Of a DNA stretch of 64,000 bases, positions 27,106 to 35,860 are shown piece by piece. Both the position numbers and the translations under genes were made by a program. The stretch comes from Lachnoanaerobaculum orale. GTDB lineage: Bacteria; Bacillota; Clostridia; Lachnospirales; Lachnospiraceae. Below the pieces are notes generated by a model, which was not told the origin of the DNA, made no database searches, and was given only the letters and a program-made list of their open reading frames with translations. The stretch lies in contig NZ_RRCM01000001.1 in assembly GCF_003862485.1 (NCBI RefSeq), positions 249,896-313,895 of the forward strand, read 5' to 3'. Positions within the stretch are counted from its first letter, which is position 1. Every line of letters begins with the position of its first letter.

Positions 27106-27135
27106 ACTTGGATTTATTCAAGTAGGGTATTATTC

Positions 27136-28290
27136 ATGGATTTTACTTTAGACAAGAAACATGAGATGGCGAGAACCCTCTTTAGGGAGTTTGCCGAAAA
27201 GGAAGTAAAACCTCTTGCAATAGAGGTAGATGAAACAGAAGTATTTCCAAGAGAGACTGTAACTAAGATGGCTAAGTACGGTTTCCTTGGTATTCCTGTT
27301 GCAAAGGAGTACGGCGGTCAGGGAGCGGATCCGTTGGCATATGTTATGTGTGTTGAAGAGATTGCAAAAGATTGCGCTACTACAGCCGTTATTATTTCAG
27401 CACATACATCTCTTTGCTGTGATCCTATCGCCACATACGGTACACCGGCTCAGAAAGAGAAGTATCTTATTCCTCTTGCAAAGGGAGAAAAGCTTGGAGC
27501 ATTCGGTCTTACAGAGCCTAACGCAGGTACCGATGCACAGGGCGTTGTTACAACAGCAGTTCTTGACGGTGATGAGTATGTACTCAACGGTTCAAAGATT
27601 TTCATTACCAACGGTAAGGAAGCTGATATCTATGTAATCATTGCATGTACAGATGTGAAGGTGGATGCAAAGGGAAGAAAGAAAAAAATCTTCTCAGCAT
27701 TCCTTGTAGAAAAGGGAACACCGGGATTCTCATTCGGTACAAAGGAAAAGAAGATGGGTATCAGAGGTTCATCTACATATGAACTTATTTTTAACGATTG
27801 CAGAATTCCGAAAGAAAATATGCTCGGACCTGAAGGTAAGGGATTCGGTATTGCAATGCATACTCTTGACGGCGGTCGTATAGGTATTGCCGCACAGGCA
27901 CTAGGTATTGCAGAGGGCGCACTTGAGAGAACTATCAACTATGTAAAAGAGAGAAAGCAGTTCGGAAGAACTATCGGAGCATTCCAGAATACACAGTTTG
28001 AGCTTGCAAATATGGCAACCAAAGTAAAAGCGGCACAGATGCTTGTATACAGAGCTGCAATGGCTAAGGCTACACAGAAGACATATTCTGAAGAAGCCGC
28101 AATGGCTAAGCTTTTTGCTGCCGAGGTAGCTATGGAAGTAACTACCAAGGCTGTTCAGCTGCACGGCGGATACGGTTATACAAGAGAATACGAGATTGAA
28201 AGAATGATGCGTGATGCAAAGATTACAGAAGTTTACGAAGGTACAAGTGAAGTGCAGAGAATGGTAATCGCCGGTGCATTGCTTAAATAA
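27136..28290 (+). CDS. bcd: Butyryl-CoA dehydrogenase
   Basis: A 384-residue acyl-CoA dehydrogenase. FAD/substrate blocks AFGLTEPNAGTDA and FITNG, the ERKQFGRTIGAFQ block and the QLHGGYGYTREY block are all present, and the catalytic base is Glu368 in VYEGTSE. With EtfBA encoded next it should form the flavin-bifurcating Bcd-Etf complex that reduces crotonyl-CoA to butyryl-CoA and ferredoxin with NADH. It is preceded by a structured 181-base gap, and the ribosome site (TAGGG) is modest. Confidence 0.96.
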   Translation: MDFTLDKKHEMARTLFREFAEKEVKPLAIEVDETEVFPRETVTKMAKYGFLGIPVAKEYGGQGADPLAYVMCVEEIAKDCATTAVIISAHTSLCCDPIATYGTPAQKEKYLIPLAKGEKLGAFGLTEPNAGTDAQGVVTTAVLDGDEYVLNGSKIFITNGKEADIYVIIACTDVKVDAKGRKKKIFSAFLVEKGTPGFSFGTKEKKMGIRGSSTYELIFNDCRIPKENMLGPEGKGFGIAMHTLDGGRIGIAAQALGIAEGALERTINYVKERKQFGRTIGAFQNTQFELANMATKVKAAQMLVYRAAMAKATQKTYSEEAAMAKLFAAEVAMEVTTKAVQLHGGYGYTREYEIERMMRDAKITEVYEGTSEVQRMVIAGALLK

Positions 28291-28316
28291 AGTTGCTATT
28301 ACGAATGGAGGATGTC

Positions 28317-29099
28317 ATGAAGATAGTTGTTTGTATTAAACAAGTGCCGGATACAAAGGGTGGCGTTGTTTTCAACCCTGACGGCACACTTAACAGAGGA
28401 GCTATGCTTACAATCATGAACCCTGATGATAAAGCGGGTCTTGAGGCGGCTCTTAGAATAAAGGATAAATACGGTGCGGAAGTTACAGTAGTTACTATGG
28501 GACTTCCAAAGGCTGATGAGGTGCTTAGAGAAGCTCTTGCAATGGGAGCCGATAATGCAATCCTTATAACAGACAGAGTACTTGGCGGTGCCGATACTTG
28601 GGCAACATCACAGACTATAGCCGGAGCACTCAGAAAGCTTGAATATGATATTATTATTACAGGTCGTCAGGCTATCGACGGTGATACCGCACAGGTCGGA
28701 CCGCAGATTTCAGAGCACCTGGGCATACCTGTTATCAGCTATGCACAAAAGATTGAGGTTGAAGGTGACAGTGTAGTGGTAGAGCGTCAGTTTGATGACA
28801 GATACCATGTTTTGAAAGCAAAGATGCCTGTACTTATCACAGCACTCTCAGAGCTGAATGAGCCTAGATATATGACTCCGGGCGGTATCTTTGATGCTTA
28901 TGACAAGGAAGTAACAGTATTCTCAAGAGCGGACCTTGTAGGTGTGGACGACTCAAATATAGGTCTTAAGGGTTCACCTACACAGATCGCAAAAGCATCC
29001 GATAAGGTAAGAAAGGGTGCCGGAGAGCAGGTAAACTTAAGTGCATCAGAGTCTGTTGACTATATCTTAGGCAAATTAAAAGAAACACATATCATCTAA
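28317..29099 (+). CDS. etfB: Electron transfer flavoprotein, beta subunit
   Basis: A 260-residue protein starting MKIVVCIKQVPDT, the standard EtfB N-terminus, preceded by GGAGG. The frame extends 8 codons upstream, but the family start is clear. TGRQAIDGDTAQVGPQ is the typical EtfB signature. It sits between bcd and etfA, as in clostridial bifurcating Bcd-EtfBA complexes. Confidence 0.95.
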   Translation: MKIVVCIKQVPDTKGGVVFNPDGTLNRGAMLTIMNPDDKAGLEAALRIKDKYGAEVTVVTMGLPKADEVLREALAMGADNAILITDRVLGGADTWATSQTIAGALRKLEYDIIITGRQAIDGDTAQVGPQISEHLGIPVISYAQKIEVEGDSVVVERQFDDRYHVLKAKMPVLITALSELNEPRYMTPGGIFDAYDKEVTVFSRADLVGVDDSNIGLKGSPTQIAKASDKVRKGAGEQVNLSASESVDYILGKLKETHII

Positions 29100-29112
29100 A
29101 AAGGAGTCGTTT

Positions 29113-30165
29113 ATGAGACAAAATACAGAAGAATACAGGGGAGTGTTTACATTTGCCCAGCAGGTAGACGGCAAATTAAGCGGTATTTCCCTTGAGCTTA
29201 TAGGAAAAGGTAAGGATTTGGCTGCCGACCTTAATACAGAGGTAACGGCGGTTCTTCTAGGATCTGATATAAAGGGATTGGCACAGGAGCTTGCCGAGTA
29301 CGGTGCCGACAGAGTGATTGTGGTTGACGATCCTAAACTTAAAGAGTATCGTACAGAGCCTTATACACAGGCGCTTGCAGCAGTTATAAATGAGTTTAAA
29401 CCTGAGATATTCATTATCGGTGCTACAGCTATAGGTAGAGATTTGGGACCTAGAGTATCCGCAAGAGTCGGAACAGGTCTTACAGCAGACTGTACACAAC
29501 TTGATATAGGTGACTATCCGCTTGTAGCTATTGCAGGAAGAGAGCAAAAGCACAATCAGCTTCTTATGACAAGACCTGCATTCGGCGGAAACACCATAGC
29601 TACTATTGCCTGCCCTGAGAACAGACCTCAGATGGCTACAGTTCGTCCGGGTGTTATGCAAAAGAAGGAAAGAGTTGCAGGAGCAAAGGCTGAGATTGTT
29701 GACTTTGATGCAAAGCTTGAAGAGAACAACAAGTATGTTGAGATTTTAGAGATCGTAAAGAACACAAAGACTACAGAAGATATCATGGCTGCAAAGATCT
29801 TGGTATCAGGCGGTAGAGGTGTCGGTTCGGCTGAGAACTTTAAGATACTTAAGGATCTTGCGGATGCGCTTCACGGCACTGTAAGCTGTTCAAGAGCTGT
29901 AGTGGATGCAGGTTGGATGTCTAAGGATCTTCAGGTAGGACAGACAGGTAAAACAGTTCGTCCGCATCTATACTTTGCAATAGGTATCTCAGGTGCTATA
30001 CAGCATCTTGCAGGTATGGAAGAGAGTGACATTATCATCGCTATCAATAAAGATGAGAATGCACCTATTTTCAGCGTTGCAGACTACGGTATTGTAGGAG
30101 ATTTGAACAAGATAGTTCCTGCACTTACAGAAAAGATTAAGGCTGAGCTTGCTAAGGAAAATTGA
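29113..30165 (+). CDS. etfA: Electron transfer flavoprotein, alpha subunit
   Basis: A 350-residue protein. The C-terminal FAD-binding segment has SGGRGVGSAENF, GQTGKTVRPHLYFAIGISGAIQH and the SVADYGIVGD block typical of EtfA. AAGGAG precedes the ATG, and a strong terminator ends the operon. Confidence 0.95.
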   Translation: MRQNTEEYRGVFTFAQQVDGKLSGISLELIGKGKDLAADLNTEVTAVLLGSDIKGLAQELAEYGADRVIVVDDPKLKEYRTEPYTQALAAVINEFKPEIFIIGATAIGRDLGPRVSARVGTGLTADCTQLDIGDYPLVAIAGREQKHNQLLMTRPAFGGNTIATIACPENRPQMATVRPGVMQKKERVAGAKAEIVDFDAKLEENNKYVEILEIVKNTKTTEDIMAAKILVSGGRGVGSAENFKILKDLADALHGTVSCSRAVVDAGWMSKDLQVGQTGKTVRPHLYFAIGISGAIQHLAGMEESDIIIAINKDENAPIFSVADYGIVGDLNKIVPALTEKIKAELAKEN

Positions 30166-30180
30166 TATATTATAAACAGT

Positions 30181-30217
30181 TTCGCTATAACCCTAAAAAG
30201 GTTATAGCGAATTTTTT
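30181..30217 (+). terminator. Terminator of the crt-etfA operon
   Basis: Perfect 12-base stem (30181-30192 with 30200-30211), seven-base loop, six T. Confidence 0.92.
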
Positions 30218-30235
30218 ATCTTTAAGAAAAAAAAG

Positions 30236-30264
30236 TTGACATGAGAGTAAACTTTAGATATAAT
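30236..30264 (+). promoter_or_regulatory. Perfect consensus promoter of the CODH-family gene
   Basis: TTGACA (30236-30241), exactly 17 bases, TATAAT (30259-30264). Directly at the expected transcription start lies an imperfect inverted repeat, ACCTTATAAA (30271-30280) with TTTTATAGGT (30289-30298), which could be an operator or a leader hairpin. Confidence 0.85.
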
Positions 30265-30339
30265 CGAATCACCTTATAAACATACTAATTTTATAGGTAA
30301 ATAGGTTATTTGACAGATATACAGTAGGAAGGAATGCTC

Positions 30340-32499
30340 ATGGAAAAGAAAGAATTCAATCGCGGACATAAACATGAACACAATCATAAGCATGAACACA
30401 ACCATGACCACAGCCATGGCGTAGACCATATTCACAGCCATAGAAATCTTATAGGATTTGATGAAAACGGTATACCGACAATTACTTTAAAGTCGGACCA
30501 TGAAGAAGACGGAGACGATAAGGCGTTTATCAGAGATTATATGAATGCGGTTTCAGAATACAGAAAGACTTTTCCGTCAAAGGATGAGGTTTTGGAAAAC
30601 ACTCCCGATCCGGCGGTAAGAGAGATGATTTTGCGTCAGAATCAGCTTGGATTTGATACCACATTTGACAGATTTGATAAGCAACAGCCACAGTGTGGTT
30701 TCGGTATGGCGGGAATCTGCTGTAAGATCTGTAATACGGGTCCATGTAAGATAACTTCAAAGAGTCCTAAGGGAGTCTGTGGTGCGGATGCAGACCTTAT
30801 AGTTGCAAGAAATTTGCTTCGTTCAGCCGCTGCCGGTGTAGCTCAACACGGTATGCACGGTCGTGAAGTTATTTTATCTTTGAAGTGGGCGGCTGAAGGA
30901 AAACTTGATTTACCTATACTCGGACAACAAAAGATAAAGGATACCGCAAAAGCATTCGGAATAAAGACTGAGAGAAGAAGTATAAAAAAGATTGCGTCGG
31001 AACTTGCAGATGTGCTTTTGGATGATATGAGTCGTACGGTTCCGGGAGACTATAAAATAATAGAGGCACTTGGCTCCGAGGAAAGAAAAAAGGTGTGGAA
31101 GGAACTTGATATACTGCCTATAAGTGCTTATCATGAGGTATTTGAGTCTTACCACAAAACAGGCGTCGGTACTGACGGTGACTGGAAGAGTATAATGCAG
31201 CAGTTTTTACGTTGCGGACTTGCATTCACATATTCAGGTGTTGTAAGTACATCAATAGCAACTGACGGTCTTTTCGGAGTTGGAGACAGAGTTACATCAA
31301 AGGTAAATATCGGTGCTTTGAAAAAAGGATATGTGAATATTGCGGTTCACGGTCATCTGCCTACCCTGGTAAGTGAGATTGTAAGAGTCGGTCAGGAAGA
31401 GAAGTTTATAAATCTTGCAAAAGAAGCGGGTGCAAAGGGAATAAGATTTTACGGTATTTGCTGCTCAGGACTTTCGGCAATGTATCGCTATGCCGGAGTT
31501 ATTCCTCTTTCAAATGCGGTATCTGCCGAGCTTGTACTTGGTACGGGAGCGCTTGACCTTTGGATTGCCGATGTTCAGGATGTATTCCCGTCCATTATGG
31601 AAGTTGCAAAGTGCTTCAGAACTACAGTTATTACAACCAGTGAGTCTGCAAGATTGCCGGGTGCCGAGAGATTTGAGTATGACCATCACCACTCAAATAT
31701 AGGAGAGACAAGAGAACTTGCAGAAAAAATAGTGCTAAGAGGTATAGAAAGCTTTAAAGACAGACAGGGTATACCTGTATACATTCCACCATATGAGGTG
31801 GATGCCGAAGTCGGATTTTCACCTGAGTATGTGCATAAGCACTACGGCTCTATGAAGCCTTTATATGAGGCTGTAAAGGAAGGTAAGATACTCGGTATTG
31901 TAAATATGGTCGGATGTAACAATCCTAAGGTGGTGTATGAAAAATGTGTTATTGATGTAGCCAATGTACTGCTCAGAAACAATATTTTGATACTTACAAA
32001 CGGATGTGCTTCATTCCCTCTTATGAAGATGGGATATTGCAATGTTTCGGGACAGGAGCATGCAGGTGAGAGCTTAAATGAATTTCTTGGAGATTTGCCT
32101 CCTGTATGGCATGTAGGAGAGTGTATTGATAATACCAAGTCAAGCGGAATCTTTGCAGGTGTTGCAGGTGAGGCGGGTAAGCCTCTTTATGAAATGCCTT
32201 TTGCATTTACATCTCCTGAATGGAGCAATGAAAAGGGAATAGATGCGGCCCTTGGCTTCAGGCTTATGGGAATCAATTCATATCACTGTGTGGAGGCTCA
32301 AATTCACGGTTCAAAGAATGTCATAGAGTTTTTGAAAGAGGGTACAAAAGACTTACTTGGTTCCGTAATGGTTGTAAACCCTAATCCGGATGCACTCGGT
32401 GAAAAAATAGTTGCAGATATTATTGAGAAGAGGAAAGCACTTGGATGGGATGTTCCTGATGAAATAGTGCATAAGAATGAAGAACTTTCACTTGTGTAA
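30340..32499 (+). CDS. Divergent Ni,Fe-CO dehydrogenase-family protein with His-rich N-terminus
   Basis: A 719-residue CooS/CODH-family (hybrid-cluster superfamily) protein. Residues 10-34 contain 12 histidines, mostly in an alternating HxHx pattern. Cysteines 119, 127, 128, 131, 136 and 147 match the D- and B-cluster spacing. For the C-cluster, His339 (VHGH), Cys375 (GICC), Cys526 (VGCNNP), Cys556 (TNGC) and Cys595 (GECIDN) are present, as is a Lys in EWSNEKGI. The position matching Cys333 of the Carboxydothermus enzyme, DVQC in the canonical sequence, is DVQD with Asp414. No cooC, cooF, acsAB or hydrogenase gene is adjacent, so CO oxidation should not be assumed; divergent members may have hybrid-cluster-like chemistry such as hydroxylamine reduction. 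ATG 30340 is preferred over 30334 because AGGAAGGA is then properly spaced. Confidence 0.88.
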   Translation: MEKKEFNRGHKHEHNHKHEHNHDHSHGVDHIHSHRNLIGFDENGIPTITLKSDHEEDGDDKAFIRDYMNAVSEYRKTFPSKDEVLENTPDPAVREMILRQNQLGFDTTFDRFDKQQPQCGFGMAGICCKICNTGPCKITSKSPKGVCGADADLIVARNLLRSAAAGVAQHGMHGREVILSLKWAAEGKLDLPILGQQKIKDTAKAFGIKTERRSIKKIASELADVLLDDMSRTVPGDYKIIEALGSEERKKVWKELDILPISAYHEVFESYHKTGVGTDGDWKSIMQQFLRCGLAFTYSGVVSTSIATDGLFGVGDRVTSKVNIGALKKGYVNIAVHGHLPTLVSEIVRVGQEEKFINLAKEAGAKGIRFYGICCSGLSAMYRYAGVIPLSNAVSAELVLGTGALDLWIADVQDVFPSIMEVAKCFRTTVITTSESARLPGAERFEYDHHHSNIGETRELAEKIVLRGIESFKDRQGIPVYIPPYEVDAEVGFSPEYVHKHYGSMKPLYEAVKEGKILGIVNMVGCNNPKVVYEKCVIDVANVLLRNNILILTNGCASFPLMKMGYCNVSGQEHAGESLNEFLGDLPPVWHVGECIDNTKSSGIFAGVAGEAGKPLYEMPFAFTSPEWSNEKGIDAALGFRLMGINSYHCVEAQIHGSKNVIEFLKEGTKDLLGSVMVVNPNPDALGEKIVADIIEKRKALGWDVPDEIVHKNEELSLV

Positions 32500-32505
32500 G
32501 TTTTG

Positions 32506-32535
32506 AAGGTGAAGCTTGACGCTTTGCCTTTTTTG
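32506..32535 (+). terminator. Terminator after the CODH-family gene
   Basis: A 10-base stem with two G-U pairs (32506-32515 with 32521-32530), five-base loop, then T-run. Confidence 0.8.
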
Positions 32536-32887
32536 TTGGAAATTTGATTTAAAGTATAAAATAATTTGGGATTTAATAGAATTAGTATAAATATAGATAT
32601 TTATTTTTTAATAAAATTTTTTAACTATCAAAAAAGTGCATATAATTAAAGTAAATAAACAAAATTACTACATATTATTTATTTGTAAAATGTTTTATCT
32701 AAAGATTTGATAAAATTATTTTTACTTTTATTTTTATTGCACTTGTGTTAATATGAGCGTATCAGTTAGAGGTAAGGCAAGTGAGCACTGCAAAGGCGCA
32801 TGGTTTATTTGCCTTTTCTTATTTATCTGAAAGAAATATTTCTTTATGGAGCTCCTTGGTGTAAATTCTTTAAAAAAGGTGGGAACA
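32536..32887 (+). promoter_or_regulatory. Long AT-rich leader of the urease-nickel operon
   Basis: No gene is seen here. An extended -10 (TG-T-TAATAT, 32746-32754) probably starts the operon. The transcript would begin with a structured segment at 32774-32817: the arm TTGCCTT(TT) at 32809-32817 can pair either with AAGGCAA (32774-32780) or with AAAGGC (32792-32797), a terminator-like alternative ending in a short T-run. A perfect 16-base palindrome follows at 32830-32845. This is what an attenuator or riboswitch looks like, but I do not recognise a known class. Confidence 0.5.
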
Positions 32888-33406
32888 ATGTTAGGAGTTA
32901 TTTTACTTTATGTCGGTATGGTTCTTATGAGTAACGGATTTTATCGACTTGAAAAGATAAATGACAAGTCAAATGTGGTAATGAATATATTTACAGGCGG
33001 ACTTGGACTTATCTTGAATTTAATCGCCATAGGTTACGGTGCGGTAACAGGTGCGGATGCAAGCTGGTTTTATGCAAGTGCTACAGGACTTTTGTTTGCA
33101 TTTACATATCTTTATACCGCTATCAATACCATATGGGATTTGGATCAGCGTCTATATGGGTGGTTTAGCCTTTTTGTTGCTATAAATTCTATTCCTGCAG
33201 GTCTGCTTTGCTTTTACGGCTACGGCGGAAACTTTCTGTACGGAATTATATGGTGGCTATGGGGTATTTTATGGCTTACAGCCTTTATAGAAATCAATTT
33301 GAAGAAAAACCTTGGGAACTTTGTTCCGTACCTTGCAATTTTTGAAGGAATTGTGACGGCTTGGATTCCGGGATTTCTTATGTTGGTAGATAAGTGGCCA
33401 AAGTAG
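32888..33406 (+). CDS. ureI: Urea channel, UreI/AmiS family
   Basis: A 172-residue protein with six predicted membrane helices (opening [17 protein letters not shown] and a C-terminal WIPGFLML). UreI/AmiS proteins form urea- or amide-permeable channels. The frame extends 14 codons upstream to ATG 32846, but AAGGTGGG just before 32888 and the family start favour the shorter form. It is the first gene of the urease operon, feeding urea to the cytoplasmic enzyme. In Helicobacter the channel opens at low pH; whether this one is pH-gated cannot be read from sequence. Confidence 0.92.
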   Translation: MLGVILLYVGMVLMSNGFYRLEKINDKSNVVMNIFTGGLGLILNLIAIGYGAVTGADASWFYASATGLLFAFTYLYTAINTIWDLDQRLYGWFSLFVAINSIPAGLLCFYGYGGNFLYGIIWWLWGILWLTAFIEINLKKNLGNFVPYLAIFEGIVTAWIPGFLMLVDKWPK

Positions 33407-33419
33407 AAAGGAAGATGTT

Positions 33420-33722
33420 ATGCAGTTGACTGAACGTGAGCAGGAAAAGATGATTGTTAGTCTTGCCGCTATGATTGCGCAAAGAAGAAAAGATAAGGGT
33501 TTGAAGTTAAATCACCCTGAGAGTGTCGCAATTATTACAGATTATATTCTGGAAGGTGCAAGAGAAGGCAAGAGTGTGGCGGATCTTATGAATGAAGGAG
33601 CAAAGGTACTTACCAGAGACGATGTAATGGAAGGTGTACCTGAGATGATTCATATGATTCAAGTAGAAGCAACATTTGTGGACGGTACAAAGCTTGTTAC
33701 CATCCATGATCCGATCAGATAG
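33420..33722 (+). CDS. ureA: Urease gamma subunit
   Basis: A 100-residue protein with the family opening [11 protein letters not shown], the helical NHPE(S)VA block, [10 protein letters not shown] and the C-terminal [26 protein letters not shown] precedes the ATG. It is part of the (alpha-beta-gamma)3 urease, encoded separately from the beta subunit as in most bacteria. Confidence 0.97.
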   Translation: MQLTEREQEKMIVSLAAMIAQRRKDKGLKLNHPESVAIITDYILEGAREGKSVADLMNEGAKVLTRDDVMEGVPEMIHMIQVEATFVDGTKLVTIHDPIR

Positions 33723-33730
33723 GAGTAGAT

Positions 33731-34048
33731 ATGATTCCGGGAGAGTATATTTTAAAAAAAGAGCCTGTTGATTACAATGTAGGCTATGAGGCAATTAAAA
33801 TAAAAGTAAAAAATGTAGGTGACAGAGCCGTTCAGGTAGGTTCTCATTTTCATTTCTATGAAGCAAATGAAGAGGGACTGCAGTTCGACCGTGAAAAGGC
33901 ATATGGCAAGAGACTTGATATTGCGGCAGGTACCGCAATTCGTTTTGAGCCGGGCGAGGAAAGAGAAGTATCTTTGATTGACTTTGGCGGAAAGAGAAGA
34001 ATCTTCGGATTTAACAATAAAGTTAACGGTTATTTAGATAGAGAATAG
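33731..34048 (+). CDS. ureB: Urease beta subunit
   Basis: A 105-residue protein starting MIPGEYI, with [37 protein letters not shown] and [16 protein letters not shown], all urease beta signatures. It starts 8 bases after ureA. Confidence 0.97.
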   Translation: MIPGEYILKKEPVDYNVGYEAIKIKVKNVGDRAVQVGSHFHFYEANEEGLQFDREKAYGKRLDIAAGTAIRFEPGEEREVSLIDFGGKRRIFGFNNKVNGYLDRE

Positions 34049-34061
34049 TAAGGAGATACAT

Positions 34062-35783
34062 ATGAGTTTTAAAATGGATCGAAAAGCCTATGCTTCACTA
34101 TACGGACCTACTGTAGGAGACAGTGTAAGACTGGGTGATACCAATCTTTTTGCCTGTATTGAAAAAGACTATACGGTATACGGACAGGAGAGCATCTTCG
34201 GAGGCGGTAAGGTACTTAGAGACGGAATGGGTGTCAATGCGACAGAGACAAGGAAAGATAATCCTAAGGTAGCCGATACCATTATTTCAGGCATCACAAT
34301 TATTGATTATACCGGAGTTTATAAGGCTGATATCGGTATACGTGACGGAAAGATTTTGGCTATAGGTAAGGGTGGAAATCCTGACAATATGGACAATATA
34401 GATTTTGTTGTAGGTGCTTCTACAGAGGCTATTGCAGGTGAGGGACTTATAGTAACAGCAGGAGGTATTGACCTTCATGTTCATTTCCTTTCACCGGGAC
34501 TTGCTCATGCGGCACTTGATAACGGTATAACCACGCTGTTCGGTGGAGGTACAGGACCTGCCGACGGTTCAAACTCCGCTACTACAACACCGGGTGCATT
34601 CCATATAGCAAGAATGTTACAGGCAACAGATGATGAGCCGCTAAACTTCGGCTTCCTTGCCAAAGGAAACGGTGCGTTAGTTGATACTGTAGGTGAGCAG
34701 ATAGAGGCAGGTGCTGCAGGTATAAAGACTCATGAGGACTGGGGTGCTACGGCGGCGGCTATAGACAATGCGCTGAAGGCTGCAGACAAATATGATGTAC
34801 AGCTTGCGGTACATACAGACTCTTTAAATGAGGGTGGATTTGTAAATAATACAATCAACGCTTTTGCAGGTCGTACAGTACATGCATTCCACTCCGAGGG
34901 TGCCGGCGGCGGTCATGCTCCTGATATCATGGTTGTAACAGGTAAGGACAATGTACTTTCATCTTCAACAAATCCTACAGACCCGTATACTACAAATGTT
35001 GTGGATGAGCTTTTTGATATGACAATGGTTTGTCACCATCTGGACCCTAAGGTTCCTGAGGACGTTGCATTTGCAGAGTCACGTGTAAGAAAGCAGACTA
35101 TTGCGGCTGAGGATGTACTTCAGGATATGGGTGCAATCAGTGTAATGACAAGTGATGCTATGGCAATGGGACGTGTAGGCGAGGTTGCTATGAGATGTTG
35201 GCAGCTTGCAGACAAGATGAAGATGCAAAGAGGACCTCTTAAGGGAGACAGCGAGTACAATGATAACAACCGTATCAAGAGATATGTTGCAAAGTACACA
35301 ATCAACCCTGCTATTGTAAACGGTATTTCAGAGTATATCGGTTCTGTAGAAGTCGGAAAGTATGCCGACCTTGTTATCTGGGAGCCTTCAAGATTCGGTA
35401 CAAAGCCTAAGATGGTTTTAAAGGCCGGAGTTATCAGCTACGGTATAATGGGTGACGCATCATCTTCACTTCCTACTCCTGAGCCGAGACTTATGAAGGA
35501 TCTTTACGGAGCTTTGGGTAAATCTTGCGGAAAGTCAAATATCGCCTTTGTATCTGCTTATGCATATGAGCACGGTATTAAGGAAAGACTTGGACTTGAT
35601 AAGATCGTACTTCCTGTAAAGAACACAAGAAATCTTACAAAGAGAGACATGAAATGGAATGATTATACTCCTAAGACTATCAAGATCGATCCACAGAGCT
35701 TCGTGGTTACTATTGACGGTGAGGAGATTACTTGTGAGCCTGTAGAGAGAATTTCTTTGGCTCAGAGATATTATTTATTCTAA
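34062..35783 (+). CDS. ureC: Urease alpha (catalytic) subunit
   Basis: A 573-residue amidohydrolase. Nickel ligands and active-site parts are visible: His139 and His141 in DLHVHF, the carbamylated Lys222 in GIKTHEDWG, His in [10 protein letters not shown], His in [15 protein letters not shown], the mobile flap [12 protein letters not shown] with its cysteine, and Asp in [12 protein letters not shown]. Nothing is missing, so the enzyme should be active once nickel is inserted by UreEFGD. It hydrolyses urea to ammonia and carbamate in the cytoplasm. Confidence 0.98.
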   Translation: MSFKMDRKAYASLYGPTVGDSVRLGDTNLFACIEKDYTVYGQESIFGGGKVLRDGMGVNATETRKDNPKVADTIISGITIIDYTGVYKADIGIRDGKILAIGKGGNPDNMDNIDFVVGASTEAIAGEGLIVTAGGIDLHVHFLSPGLAHAALDNGITTLFGGGTGPADGSNSATTTPGAFHIARMLQATDDEPLNFGFLAKGNGALVDTVGEQIEAGAAGIKTHEDWGATAAAIDNALKAADKYDVQLAVHTDSLNEGGFVNNTINAFAGRTVHAFHSEGAGGGHAPDIMVVTGKDNVLSSSTNPTDPYTTNVVDELFDMTMVCHHLDPKVPEDVAFAESRVRKQTIAAEDVLQDMGAISVMTSDAMAMGRVGEVAMRCWQLADKMKMQRGPLKGDSEYNDNNRIKRYVAKYTINPAIVNGISEYIGSVEVGKYADLVIWEPSRFGTKPKMVLKAGVISYGIMGDASSSLPTPEPRLMKDLYGALGKSCGKSNIAFVSAYAYEHGIKERLGLDKIVLPVKNTRNLTKRDMKWNDYTPKTIKIDPQSFVVTIDGEEITCEPVERISLAQRYYLF

Positions 35784-35800
35784 AATAAATTATTACTTTG

Positions 35801-35842
35801 GAGAGTAGACAAAAAAGCATTCACTTTTATCTACTCTCTTTT
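35801..35842 (+). other. Attenuator-like hairpin between ureC and ureE
   Basis: A perfect 9-base stem (35801-35809 with 35830-35838) with a 20-base loop is followed by four T. It separates the structural genes from the accessory genes and probably reduces accessory-gene transcription. Confidence 0.6.
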
Positions 35843-35860
35843 GTCATAAAAGGGGTATAT

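Noticed and set aside
30340-32499. Reading the CODH-like gene as evidence for the Wood-Ljungdahl pathway or CO-driven growth
   Set aside because: No acsA/acsB, cooF, cooC, hydrogenase or corrinoid protein genes are adjacent, and a C-cluster ligand is changed.
32760-32830. c-di-GMP, guanidine or NiCo riboswitch in the ureI leader
   Set aside because: Short stretches look faintly similar, but the conserved cores of these classes are not present. Kept only as an unclassified structured leader.
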